NCBI GenBank assembly: GCA_020726505.1
Contig: JAHLEZ010000058.1
Coordinates: forward strand, 1 to 26,687
Direction of reading: 5' to 3'
DNA from: Leptodontidium sp. MPI-SDFR-AT-0119
Taxonomy: Eukaryota; Ascomycota; Leotiomycetes; Helotiales; Leptodontidiaceae
Length of the DNA stretch: 26,687 nt
Made by a program: the position numbers and the translations under genes. Numbering within the stretch: position 1 is the stretch's first letter; every line of letters starts with the position of its first letter. Shown one piece after another: positions 17,474 to 26,687 of this stretch. The notes below the pieces were generated by a model. It ran no database searches, had not been told where the DNA came from, and saw nothing but the letters and a program-made list of their open reading frames with translations.

Positions 17474-19799
17474 CTAATAAAGCGGCAGTGGCGTCCCCAA
17501 TAACCTGGCCTTAACCTGTAGCGCAAGAAACCTCGAATAATACCTCGCCTGTCCAATCGTCCCTCCATGATACCACATAGCCGGATCTAGAAAGAATCAG
17601 CTTTTACATTTCCATCATCTCCTGCTCCCCCCATGCATTCTGAACCTTTCTCCCATCTACTATTCTGCACCAAATCAAAAGATGCAACAAGGAAGAAAAG
17701 AAAAGCAGAACTTACTACCGCACGGCCTAAAGGCCCCCTTCAACTCCCCCTCGGAATTCAACCCCCAATAATCACCCATCGACTCCGCGACTTCATCCCC
17801 GAAGATCTCGTGCACAAGATATCGCATGTTCCCTTCGAAACCTGTCGCGAAGACGATTATGTCGGCTTTGAGATGCGTGCCGTCGTCGAATTCGAGACCT
17901 TTGGTGGTGTATTGAGAAGGGAGAGAATCGGATTTGATCTTGATCTATATATAGTGCACACATAAATCAGCCTATTGTACCCACATGTTCGTACTGAACA
18001 AGTATCTACATTTCAACCTGACCGAGAAAGTAAGGGGAAAGGAACTTACCAAACCATTCGCAACCATCTCCGAGCCTCCAACGTCAATGTAGTGACCACC
18101 GCCTCGAGCGTATAAACAGTGCTGTATACTTCCCCATCTATCTAATTTGAAACCTGCTCGCTCCAGGGCGTCGAATCGCTCGGGTTCTTGGCGCGCTTGT
18201 TCGTGGAGCGCGACTTGGCTGATTAGGTCGAGGATTGCGACAGGTTGGGTCTGTGAGGAGCGGTCGGCTGTTGTGGTTGGGTTGGTGGCGTTGTAAGATA
18301 CTAGATTGTGTGAGTGTGAGTGGGATTTGAAGTTTCCTGGTGGGTGAGAGGCGTGGAAGTGAGGGGTGGGGAGTTACGGTTGGAGATTTTCATGTAGTAT
18401 TCCACGGGTAGGACATCTGTGTTTTGTTTGATTAAAAGTAATGACCATGTTGTGTCTAGGAGGGGTAACAAACAGGTTTTAGATCGCTGGATCATGGTAA
18501 CTGATGATAACCCGGCTTCGACCATGTCAACAGCCACGTCGTGGGCTGTGTTTGCTGTGCCTATCACTACGCCGTGTTTTCCTTTCCATTTTGAAGCGTC
18601 TGTGTATTCTGCTGAGTGTAGGACAGTTCCTGTAAAGGCTATCTATGGCATGCGTCAGCCTTTAAGTCAGAGATATGCAAGGGTGCAAGGGGATGATGTA
18701 CCCGGTTCGGATAATTTGGCATTTTGGGTACTTGACCTCCAGCTCCACCAGCGACGATTATGTAGGAACAGGTGATGGATTGCTCTTTCCCATGACGCCG
18801 AATTGACAAGGTCCAACTTTCTTTACTAGAGTCCCACGTTCCGGAGGCTGGCGTGGTATCCAACCAGATATTCTGGGAGTCTATTTAGTTCATACGGAGT
18901 GTTAGATATATCAATGAGAACTTACGATATCGAACTTGGAAACCCAGCTCTGATAGCCTTCAGCCATGTCATCTTTAGAGAGGAATTGTTGGAAACAGGG
19001 CGGGAATGTTCGTTCAAACGGTAGGTGAGCTTGATAAGTCGGTTAGTTGGTGGTTTGAAGTCACGATATGAGAGTCTTGCCATATTCTCTACTGGTATGT
19101 ACTTGATAAGTCAGTCAGCCTCCAAGGTTCAGTTTCTCTGATGAACTCACGCCGTGCGGAACTGTATCGAGTTTTCCAGTTATCTCCAACGTTTTGGTGT
19201 TTGTCCATAACCACATAAGATATCCCAAGGGTTTTCATCCGTCCAGCTGTGCTCAACCCAGCCTGTCCACCACCAATGATCACACAGTCGAAATGGGTTG
19301 GTTCCTGTTGTCCATTCGGCAAACCATTTGCCTTGACTACAGGCTCAAGGACATCTACATCTCCTGATTTCAAATGTTCCAAAATACTCCTCAGCACCCA
19401 AATTCGCCACTTTCCATCCGATCCCGGAATCAAATTCATAAACCCCGAGCATGTCGTCTGAGGAGTAGCATTCGTCGCAAAAACAAAACGAGTTTCAACC
19501 CACGATGAACCCTGAGGAAGATGAACAATGCGAGCAGAGTTCTGATCAAGTACAAACGATCCAGCTTTGGCTCTCTTAGTCGTCTCTTGCCAAGCCTCCG
19601 AGATTGACGATGCGGAATAGAAAGTTCGTAATGTTCCCGTCAATGCGAAGATGTCTCTCCATACAGCATCTTGGACGAAATGATGCTCTTCTAAGTGAGG
19701 GAGATGTTTTGAGAAGTCTAGTGCAATGGTAGATGCATCTGTTTCGGAAGAAATGGGGATTGTTGGGAGAGAGCAGGGGAAGTCAACTAAGGTGCTCAT
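17474..19799 (-). CDS. NTF2-like/flavin-dependent monooxygenase (FMO-type, at least 574 aa, eight or more exons)
   Basis: Exons, 5' to 3': 19799-19151, 19029-18926, 18872-18702, 18642-18474, 18416-18378 (39-nt microexon), 18300-18050, 17944-17716 and 17586-17474, summing to 1,725 nt. Residues about 30-145 form the NTF2/SnoaL-like N-terminal part (FVQDAVWRDIFALTGTLRTF). The FAD Rossmann motif is CVIIGGGQAGLSTAG (about 171-185), followed by VGDNWKTRY. The FMO fingerprint reads FTGTVLHSAEY. The second nucleotide motif is VVIGTANTAHDVAVDM, with FATGF further on, and the end is YHGGTIGQARYYSRFLAL. The enzyme should use NADPH, FAD and oxygen to hydroxylate or Baeyer-Villiger-oxidise a small molecule; the substrate is unknown. 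Between RYSSAR and HLPFERTF the family normally has an RLHTxxxY-type segment that is missing here. It may be a microexon of 24-27 nt within intron 19030-19150, or lost. Start: GCTATGAGC at 19799. Confidence 0.88.
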
Positions 19800-20952
19800 A
19801 GCTAAATATCCATGGATTGCACGAAGAAGTGCGAATAAATACGAGATGGAGAAAGCTCTCGTCAAATATTAAGCTTTGAAAGTACGCATTTTGGTTTCAT
19901 TTACATCCTGTCTGGCAGCGTGGGGAAGTCTGGGGGAGGGACAGTTGCAATAAATACATCGGGGAGGAATGTGGGGTAGCTGCGTAGGTAGGTAGATATC
20001 GAGACATTTAACCGGCGAATGATATGAACAGCCCAATATATCAGACTGCATACTGCATAGGTAGAAGGCCCAAAAGAATTGCGTGCGAGTTGCTTGTTAG
20101 TAAATACAGAAAGTGGAACTGAAACCGGCCATAGACCAAAGTTGAGAAACTTGCGATTACCATGCCGTGCCCTGTCCAAGTAAGTATATCTTCAAAAGTC
20201 ATTCATTCAGTCAGTTCCAGGTCAGAAAAGCGAAGTGCCGTTCTTGAGACGGGATGGGCCACCAGCAGTTTGGACCGGATGCTCCCCCACCCGATCGGAA
20301 CTTAACCCGATCGACTTAAGATCTGCTCGTCTAGCCCCTTTCTCGCCGCGCTATTGGAACGGGACGAAGCTTAGGCGAGAATTGGCGAATCAGCATCTCG
20401 CTGCCAAATTATCTTTCCTCTCTTGTCGTCAGTCAACACCACAAGTGTTCAGCCCAAGGCAAGCCAGCCAGTCTGCACCCACCCAGCAAGGGAGCTCCAG
20501 AAACACAACCTCTGGCTGTCTGCCGCGGTAATGAAGAGCAGACCAACGGTAGGTCGACGATGACTTGCAGGCGCTCGAGTCTCGGAACATTATGAATCAA
20601 GCAAGCCCAGTCAAGTCAAGTCAGTCAGTCAGCGCAACCTCGCCGTCGCTGTCTCATTCTCGTCATTTTGTATCACAACCTCTCGGATTTGCAACCTTCC
20701 TTGCGGTGCAACTTCTGATCTCCCTCACTTACTCACTCTAATCTCAACCAGTCTTCCTTCTGCGTCAGATCTACGGCCCCGAGAACTATCAGCCGGTTTT
20801 TAGTGAAATTAATCAGCGAACAACCTCCTCGTCGTCCTATCACAGTGACCTCCTCTCCCCTCCTCACGTCGCGCACGCGCTGAAACGACCCAATGCTGCT
20901 GGGGCCGCGGTGACGACTGCTGGTCTGAACCTTCCCCTCGAATTCTTTCAGG
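19800..20952. promoter_or_regulatory. divergent upstream region of the FMO and the type II membrane protein genes
   Basis: About 1.15 kb between two head-to-head starts. Visible items are a short GTCAA/GTCAG direct-repeat patch at 20608-20630, a CT-rich leader-like stretch at 20690-20770, and a pyrimidine-rich CTTTCAG just before the ATG at 20953 that could be a 3' splice site of a leader intron. The frames found here are unsupported. Confidence 0.4.
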
Positions 20953-22114
20953 ATGGCTTTCATCTTCGCGATGCGCTCGGCATCAGTCGGCAGCATGCAT
21001 CGACGAGAGCCTCAATCGACGGGCTCTTTGCCTGCCATTTCCGAAGACGGTGCTTCGTTCCTAGAACCTCGATACCCTCCTCCTGTCCCTCCACGGGCCT
21101 GGAATCGCCCTGCCCATAAGAACTTTGCACTAGGTGCGCCGCTAGGTCTAAACTTTGATGGGAGTCCTCCGCCATACACGCATTTCGATCCCAGCAAGGA
21201 GGTGGAAGGTCCAAAGGGGGAGACACTGTCCGATTTGAGGAGGGGTCTAGAAAATAATAGGCATATTGCGAAGAGGGGTGGATGGAAGAGACTTGCGATT
21301 ACCGCTGGGGTTCTCATATTGTGTATGGTGGGACTGGTGGTAGGCTTGGTTGTAGGACTACGGACAAACAACAAAAGCTCCTCATCGTAAGGACTCCCAT
21401 CCGTTTCGAAGATATAGGCTTACAAATAATAGGGACAGGGACACGAATGGTAGCAACAGCCCAGCTGGTGGAGCTTCAGGCACCGTTGATCCTCCGACAG
21501 ATCCAAGTGCAAATGCCACTTTCCCAGCTGGCTCCTACAGATTCGATACCTACCTCAATACCGTCGCAACAAATTGCACCTCGAATGCAGCGACATGGCG
21601 ATGCTACCCTTTCTTTACCTACGCAATGAGCCCCACACAAGCAACGGCAAGTTTCGACTGGATCATATCGCCCTCTGGTGGAAGCAACTACACTATTTCT
21701 TCAACGCCAAACTATTTCTCCATCGTATTCAGCAACGCCTCTCTCTCGCTCATGAAAGCTGGAGCTGACGACGAACATTACTTCTTCCAAACAATGATGG
21801 ACAAGCCCACCAAGCCTGTTGCGCAACTTGGGAGCGAGAACGTGGCTAGTACATGCTACTTCAACTCCACTACTTTCCAGGGATATCTTTACACGAAGAT
21901 GCCGAAAACATTCATTGCCAACAATACCAACTCGACTACGGATACGAACACGCCATTCGCAGCTTGGCCTTATGCAGTCAAGGTTGAGCAAGTGGCTTCA
22001 GCAGGAGATGGAACACCGACATGTCTTGGCCCTTCTGGGGAATCCCTAGGCGACTTCAGCGTCGCCGATGGGACGCAACTATGTGATTGCTTATATTTAA
22101 ATACCGGGACATGA
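20953..22114 (+). CDS. type II single-pass membrane protein with glycosylated outer domain (371 aa, two exons)
   Basis: Exons 20953-21386 and 21433-22114 (GTAAGG donor, AATAATAG acceptor) give 1,116 nt. The N-terminal 110 residues are Pro/Arg-rich and cytosolic in character (SLPAISEDG, PPVPPRAWNRPAH, LGAPLGLNFDGSPPPY). HIAKRGGWKR then precedes one hydrophobic helix (about residues 114-137, ITAGVLILCMVGLVVGLVVG), with positive charges before it, so the C-terminus faces outside. The outer part is Ser/Thr/Asn-rich with several N-x-S/T sites (NAT, NCT, NYT, NAS, NST) and cysteines in TNCTSNAATWRCYPFF, ASTCYF, TPTCLG and LCDCLY that may pair. The arrangement is one I associate with uncharacterised filamentous-fungal plasma-membrane or wall-facing proteins; the role is unknown. 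The in-frame TGA upstream fixes the ATG unless a leader exon adds coding. It diverges from the FMO gene. Confidence 0.85.
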
Positions 22115-23122
22115 CGTTAGCTTGATCTGATTTGAGTCTTTGGGAAGCGTTTTGGGAGCATGGATATCTGACGATGGGCTATTTATGATACGTTAATTTG
22201 GAAAGGTGCTGAATGAGTGTACATAGCTAGTTACATTTGCTTTCATTTCTTGTACATAAATTATATTCTGATACCCTCATGTAGTCTAATACCAGCTTTG
22301 TTACCCATCTATACTCCTATGCCAAAGTGACTAACCAGCACATACCCCGGGAAGGAATCCACCGTGTTTATAGTAGGGGAGGAGTGGCCTTGCAACAAAC
22401 TCGGTTCCTTTGCTGCTCGCCTTGACTATGACGTTTCCTCCAGCAAGTGATGGAGCGGGAAATATCAAAGGCGAATAGTGTGGACAACCGGCACTAAGAT
22501 TATTGAATACCGATTCTCCGAAAGAAACATTGAGAGAAGCTAGACGTTGTTTTATACATTAGTTACCGCTGCTCCATACCAGCTCAAGTGGGCAAAGTGT
22601 ATTTGATGCCGGCTGCTGGAGCAATTGTGCGTTTACAGTAACTGTATCCAAAGCATCCTTGGCTAGGTACCAGCGAACCAATCGAGAGAACTCTTTGGAC
22701 TCTCCTACCAGAACCGCCGCTTTGGTTCTACTTATTGTTGTGGGGGCTTATCCGACGGCCCAAGTCATAATTCCCTCGATTGTTTTTGTCCTGGATTTTA
22801 GATTTGAGGTTCACTCAATATGATATTTTCAAACCCCGTCTTTTGTGGAAGGAGATCGAAGAGTGTATCCATCCACGGCTCCATGGGAAATGGTCGGACG
22901 AAAGTCCTATCTCATTTAACTTATCAGGCCCTCCTAGGATATCGTTCTTTATCTTTTCAGCATCATGTATGCTTGACTCGAACTTACCTGCTTGTAAGTT
23001 AACTCACTCGCTATTGAGAGACGACAATTGTTCCTTTCTAATAGCTACTAACATCCAAAGCCTCAGAAAAACAACACCTAGATCATAAATTTACGCATAT
23101 CCCCACTCACTCACCCGCTAAC
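22115..23122. other. intergenic, no gene recognised
   Basis: This lies between two convergent genes. A run TGTACATAAATTATATTC near 22250 could serve 3' end formation of the plus-strand gene. The longest frame (22780-23088 on +) has no motif and no splice support. Confidence 0.45.
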
Positions 23123-23932
23123 TCACTCACTCCCATCCCCATCCCCATCCCCAAGCCAATACGCATCCCTCGCCTTCTTCCTCATCCGCGCCTGATTCAC
23201 AACCTCCCTCTCCCCTCTCAACGCCCACCAACCCACCGCAGCAGCCACAACCGCAACAGCACACCTCGCAACATCCACCCACCGCGCAGTCTTCGCCGTC
23301 CAACACGGTCCATCAGGTAAACCACTCGGGTACTGATTAATCTGACACGTCCAGGCCTCGACATCGAACATCCCGCGGTCGTACTCTCTGTAATCGCTGC
23401 GGTAGTAGGCGTCGAAGGTGGATGAATTGGCTGTGGGTGATGAGGATGTATGTCATGGCGGTGAGAGATAGGAGGGCATTGAAGAGGAGAGAGGAGATGA
23501 GTAGGGGAATGGGGGGGAATTGGGAAAGTCTTGGAGATGGATGTCAGTAATTCACATTGTTTTCTCCCCCTCTTCCCTCCGAGGGTAGACTTGAGAAATT
23601 GAGAGGAGTGGATGGAAAGGGTACTCACTCGCTTGCCATCAGGCCAGAAAACGTCCCGCGAACACGACGCAAATCAACGATATAGCCAGAGAGATGGCGC
23701 TGGAAGCAAGCGAGAGCTTTGAATTTGTGGTGTTGAGATTGGTTGGGAGGTATTCCACGGCCGGGTAGAGCTGGTGGTCGAAGTTGATGAGAGTCGAGCC
23801 GCCTGGAGGATCTCCTGAGACGAAAGATAGGACTGAGGAATGGAGGCCTGTGGATATGGTTGACATAATGAAGAGGATCGTGATGCTTCCTAAGAAGCAG
23901 AGACGCGGGATGGTGAGCATGATTTCTTTCAT
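23123..23932 (-). CDS. four-helix fungal membrane protein, two frame slips
   Basis: Exons 23932-23629 and 23529-23123 (GTGAGT donor; acceptor CTCCAAG) total 711 nt, about 236 residues. Helix 1 is LCFLGSITILFIMSTISTG (about 11-29), followed by an outer loop with NFDHQLYPAVEYLP. Helix 2 is SSAISLAISLICVVFAG, helix 3 IPLLISSLLFNALLSLTAMT, and a Cys-containing loop follows (FDVEAWTCQINQYP, DGPCWTAKTARWV). Helix 4 is VARCAVAVVAAAVGWWAL, then a basic tail. Topology and the FDVEAWTC loop fit an uncharacterised Pezizomycotina tetraspan family. Two slips are needed. In exon 1 one base is missing near 23645-23655, probably one T of a run of T, to pass from CVVFAGRF to GLMASE. In exon 2 one base is extra near 23430, to pass from TYILITHS to NSSTFDAYY. 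They compensate each other. The start in AAATGAAAG at 23932 precedes helix 1. It may be a pseudogene or a base-calling problem; a splice model skipping helix 3 (weak GTTTTC donor to CCCACAG) is possible but less likely. Confidence 0.65.
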
Positions 23933-24983
23933 TTCGATATTTGTATGATGAAAGGACAGTGCGGTTTGATGTGAGATGGAAATCAAGATGAAAGAATATA
24001 TGCTATCAAGTAGGGAGAGGCGTCGATCGGGGACACTACAAGAACTAGGTTGGAGACTAGGATTTTTTGTCCAGACGATATATTTCGCCTGCTGGACGAA
24101 ATGCGCCTGAAGGTAGAATGTTGGTGTTTTGCACAGCCCTACCTGAAACTCAAATGCGTAAACACAATCACTTGTTGGTTTCTGCAAAAGAAGCGGCCAG
24201 CGCTTAGGGATAAATCCATGCTCTGCGCCACAAATGAGCCATTGACGTGCAAACGCCGTCCCGAGTCGTGACCAAGGCCGTTCAAGATGCTTCAGGCCTT
24301 GACAGGATGCATGTAAAGAGGCCAACTACGTCTTGTGGCTGCGGAACGGGTCGTTGATGTTGTGCATAGGCATGCTAGCGCTCACGTGCCTGACTTCTGC
24401 CCCCTGAATTTTAGCGACGGTCAACAGAGCAAGGGCGGTAGTCAACATCACTTTAACACAGCGTTCAACTGCAGAAGGAACTTATACGGTGCTAAAGTTA
24501 TGATGTCCTAGTCCTGTTCAGGAAGATACATGATTGTTGAGCCAAGAAGAGTGTCGCTGACTGGTATGACGAACTTAGTGAACTTAGTACAAGGCAAGCT
24601 CGCGATACCTCCATGTACAGGACTTCAGCTAAGCCAGGGGTTTCGGTGCAAAGAATGTTGGAATAACCTGACGGATTATCTTCGCCTGTTAGCTTATTCC
24701 TGTCCCACACCGTCATTCAGGCGTTTAATTAAGGTCAAGCTTAACGCTGGCCAACCAACAAGCGCTTTAATTCGACTGCGCCTAAAACTATACCTGTGAA
24801 GCGCTTCTGAAAGTAATTGGAAAGAGGCCATAAAAGAAAGATTCTATTGGAAATCACACATAAACCCCACAAAATAAAATACAAGTCGCGAGTGTCCCAG
24901 CACCAGCTCAAGCAAGCAAGCACAAAAGCCCTCGAAGTGCCGAGAAATCAAACCTTCCCCAAAAATAAAAATGCTTCAATTCT
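23933..24983. other. intergenic, no gene recognised
   Basis: This contains the upstream region of the four-helix gene and the 3' region of the next minus-strand gene. The frames upstream of 23932 that stay open on the minus strand lack motif support. No repeats stand out. Confidence 0.4.
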
Positions 24984-26074
24984 TCAATTCCATTCAACCG
25001 TTGTGGTGTACGATTTGTCAGGGATCACTCTTCCTGTCGCAGTATCTCTGACATCAATACTCGAAGATTTGCCGTCAGGGCCATCTGCAGGTCTTTTGCG
25101 ACCCACCATCTTTTCTGTCTTCAGATCAAAACATCCAGTCAGAACATCAGGAGAGCACAAGTACCACCATTCCTTCTCGGACATATCGCAGAATACCCTC
25201 TCTGTGGTGGACACGAAGTCGGGTCCTACAGATGTTCCACTCTCGCACAGTTCTTTTGCACTGTGGGTGGCCATGCTACTGACGATCAAGTGGCCGGGTT
25301 TGTTATTCCCATTGTTGCGGCTGAAGTAGCGAGACGAGCCGATGGAACGCTTGACTTTGTGATCACGCGAGCAGGATTAGCGTCGGCGCCACCATCTGTG
25401 TATTTCAATGGAGGCTTGAAAAATGGGATGAGTCCATTTGGGGTGATGTTTTCCCAGAACTTCATACGGGGGGAGCTTTTGCAGAGCGTGTCTGGGTTGT
25501 TGGTGAATTGGGTGACGCGGTCATCTGTCGACGAAAAATCTGGCATGTGAAGGCTGAATCCTTGATATCGAAGGTTGTTGGTGTGATCATGGTCAATCCA
25601 AACGCATTTTGGAGAGTAAGTGCCACTCCCAACCTTGAAGTTGCTGAGAAACCAGTCGGCACCGCAATTGAAGCCAATATCTCCGTACCATGCCCATTGA
25701 GCCCCGTTGCCAGATGCATATACGTATGAAATGCAAATTGCATCTTTCTCCTGTGTGGAAATCATGACGTATTCTGGTTGTCGTGCCTCGCCTTTTGGTA
25801 CCGTCTGATAGTTCTGGATCGAGCCCTTGTGTTCCATATTCTGGTTGATGTGCCCGTCTTCATCCCCCTTATATTGTCCAATCCTGTGACCATTGATATC
25901 CCAGAAAGCTATGTGTGGAATACTGCCACCAGTGTTGTTATCGCCAGTATCTAAGCCACCGATGCCAATTGCGAAGGAGGTAGAGGATCCCGATTCTGGA
26001 GATTTGGCCAGCACAGCCAAGGGTATCACCACAGAACCTAGGACGTCGGCAACGAAGCCAAGGAAAGTTGACAT
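24984..26074 (-). CDS. conserved ascomycete Cys-containing protein of unknown function (about 363 aa, one frame break)
   Basis: The N-terminal frame runs from the ATG at 26074 (MSTFLGFVADVLG) to a TGA at 25286. Blocks such as GGSIPHIAFWDINGHRIGQY, DAICISYVYASGNGAQWAWY, GDIGFNCGADWFLSNF and PKCVWIDHDH, then SPRMKFWENITP, GLIPFFKPPLKYTDGG and ADANP, resemble a Pezizomycotina family without an assigned role. The family's C-terminal part, GHLIVSSMATHSAKELCES, VGPDFVSTTERVFCDM and DVLTGCFDLKTEKMVG, lies in another frame ending with TGA at 24984-24986. The two frames overlap at about 25286-25350. The whole span is 1,091 nt, one base short of a multiple of three, so one missing base between ADANP and GHLIV would restore it. 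A very short intron (35-46 nt) is an alternative, but I could not find one with the right phase. The first 30 residues are hydrophobic and may be a signal or anchor. Paired cysteines suggest an extracellular or luminal site. Confidence 0.75.
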
Positions 26075-26687
26075 TTTGAGCAGAGTCAATCAGGAAAATA
26101 TTAATAAGTGACAATAGGAGGTGTGTCTGAGGGTACTGTGAGGGTTCGGATGCAATGTGAATTGGAGTAAACTTGGAGCGAAAGGTCCCCGTTTAATACT
26201 TAGATCATTTCTTGAACATTTCACGGAGAAGACCAGATAAGCGCCTACATCTTTGATTCTGGGAAGAAAATTCAACGTGTCTGCAATTTGCAATGCCTTG
26301 GTTGACTTTGAACTTACCAACTCGCGCAGTTGCATTTGGTTCTAGGTGTTGAGTCTGCCAGAAAGAAACGACCTGCGGGGGTCTCACTCCCATAGACCTC
26401 TAGCAGTTCCCAAAAGACCGTGCCCGACCACAGCAAGGCCTTCCCAGGGCTTAAAACGCGGTCATTACCGCTGTTAGATAGCCAAATGCCTTGCCCAAGA
26501 GCCTTACGAAGCGATATCCTATCTGAATGCTATTTTCACCACCTGCAGAGTACCAATTCAGGATATGCCAACTCAAAGTTATCAGCATAGCATGAGACAA
26601 AGGATTAGAGGCGCAGAGACCAACAAGTCTTCCTGGCTGCAGATATCAACCGGCTGCCTTGCTCAAGAGCCCAACAAGGCGAAAGGG
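26075..26687. other. upstream region, no gene recognised
   Basis: About 610 bp to the window end, including the promoter side of the minus-strand gene starting at 26074. The frames here are short and unsupported. Confidence 0.4.

Noticed and set aside
17633..17965. Plus-strand frame of 110 codons
   Set aside because: It lies antisense to the last exons and intron of the FMO gene, whose motifs are unmistakable.
20733..20996. Minus-strand frame of 87 codons with a protein-like start
   Set aside because: It overlaps the leader and start of the well-supported type II membrane protein; no family resemblance.
23132..23152. CCCATC-type short tandem repeat as a CRISPR-like or regulatory repeat
   Set aside because: It encodes the Gly-Asp-Gly-Asp C-terminus of the four-helix protein; no spacer structure, and CRISPR arrays are not expected in a fungal nuclear genome.
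23218..23628. Minus-strand frame of 136 codons rich in Pro/His
   Set aside because: It is the out-of-frame reading of exon 2 of the four-helix membrane protein and its intron; composition is an artefact of CT-rich DNA.

Overview
The window reads as nuclear DNA of a filamentous ascomycete (Pezizomycotina). Genes are split by short introns of about 45-130 nt with GTAAGT/GTGAGT-like donors, there are no operons or bacterial ribosome sites, and several products belong to families typical of moulds: a DUF7918 protein, a LaeA-like methyltransferase, a secondary-metabolite type O-methyltransferase and an NTF2-FMO monooxygenase. The overall gene style would suit Leotiomycetes, but that is only an impression. 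All exon coordinates were derived by hand from splice signals and reading-frame continuity.

Layout: (1) 1-499, the 3' end of an unrecognised gene. (2) About 2.0-5.8 kb, three small Cys-rich proteins starting Met-Cys (2036 and 2646 on +, 5427-5786 on -) that share an identical C2/Y9/C12/C23 grid. A bizarre poly-C/poly-A/poly-C block (3017-3377) and a five-exon DUF7918 gene (3816-5009) lie among them. (3) 7418-8545, an unrecognised three-exon gene that needs a GC-AG intron. (4) 8963-19799, a stretch rich in tailoring-type enzymes: a LaeA/TAM-like methyltransferase (-), an O-methyltransferase (+) diverging from it, a 1,067-residue single-exon conserved fungal protein of unknown role (-), and an eight-exon flavin monooxygenase (-). 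No polyketide synthase, NRPS or terpene synthase backbone gene is present, so these may be the edge of a biosynthetic cluster or merely neighbours. (5) 20953-22114, a type II single-pass membrane protein with a glycosylation-rich outer domain. (6) 23123-23932 (-), a four-helix membrane protein. (7) 24984-26074 (-), a conserved Cys-containing fungal protein with no known role.

A cross-cutting feature is reading-frame breaks. The LaeA-like gene, the four-helix membrane protein (two breaks) and the last gene each need single-base corrections to read through, while the long 1,067-residue frame and the O-methyltransferase are clean. Together with the homopolymer block this suggests either local base-calling or assembly errors or genuine recent decay; the sequence alone cannot decide.

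The best candidates for something new are the trio of Met-Cys mini-proteins, a putative zinc-binding family, and the co-located methyltransferase/O-methyltransferase/FMO set with its large uncharacterised neighbour.
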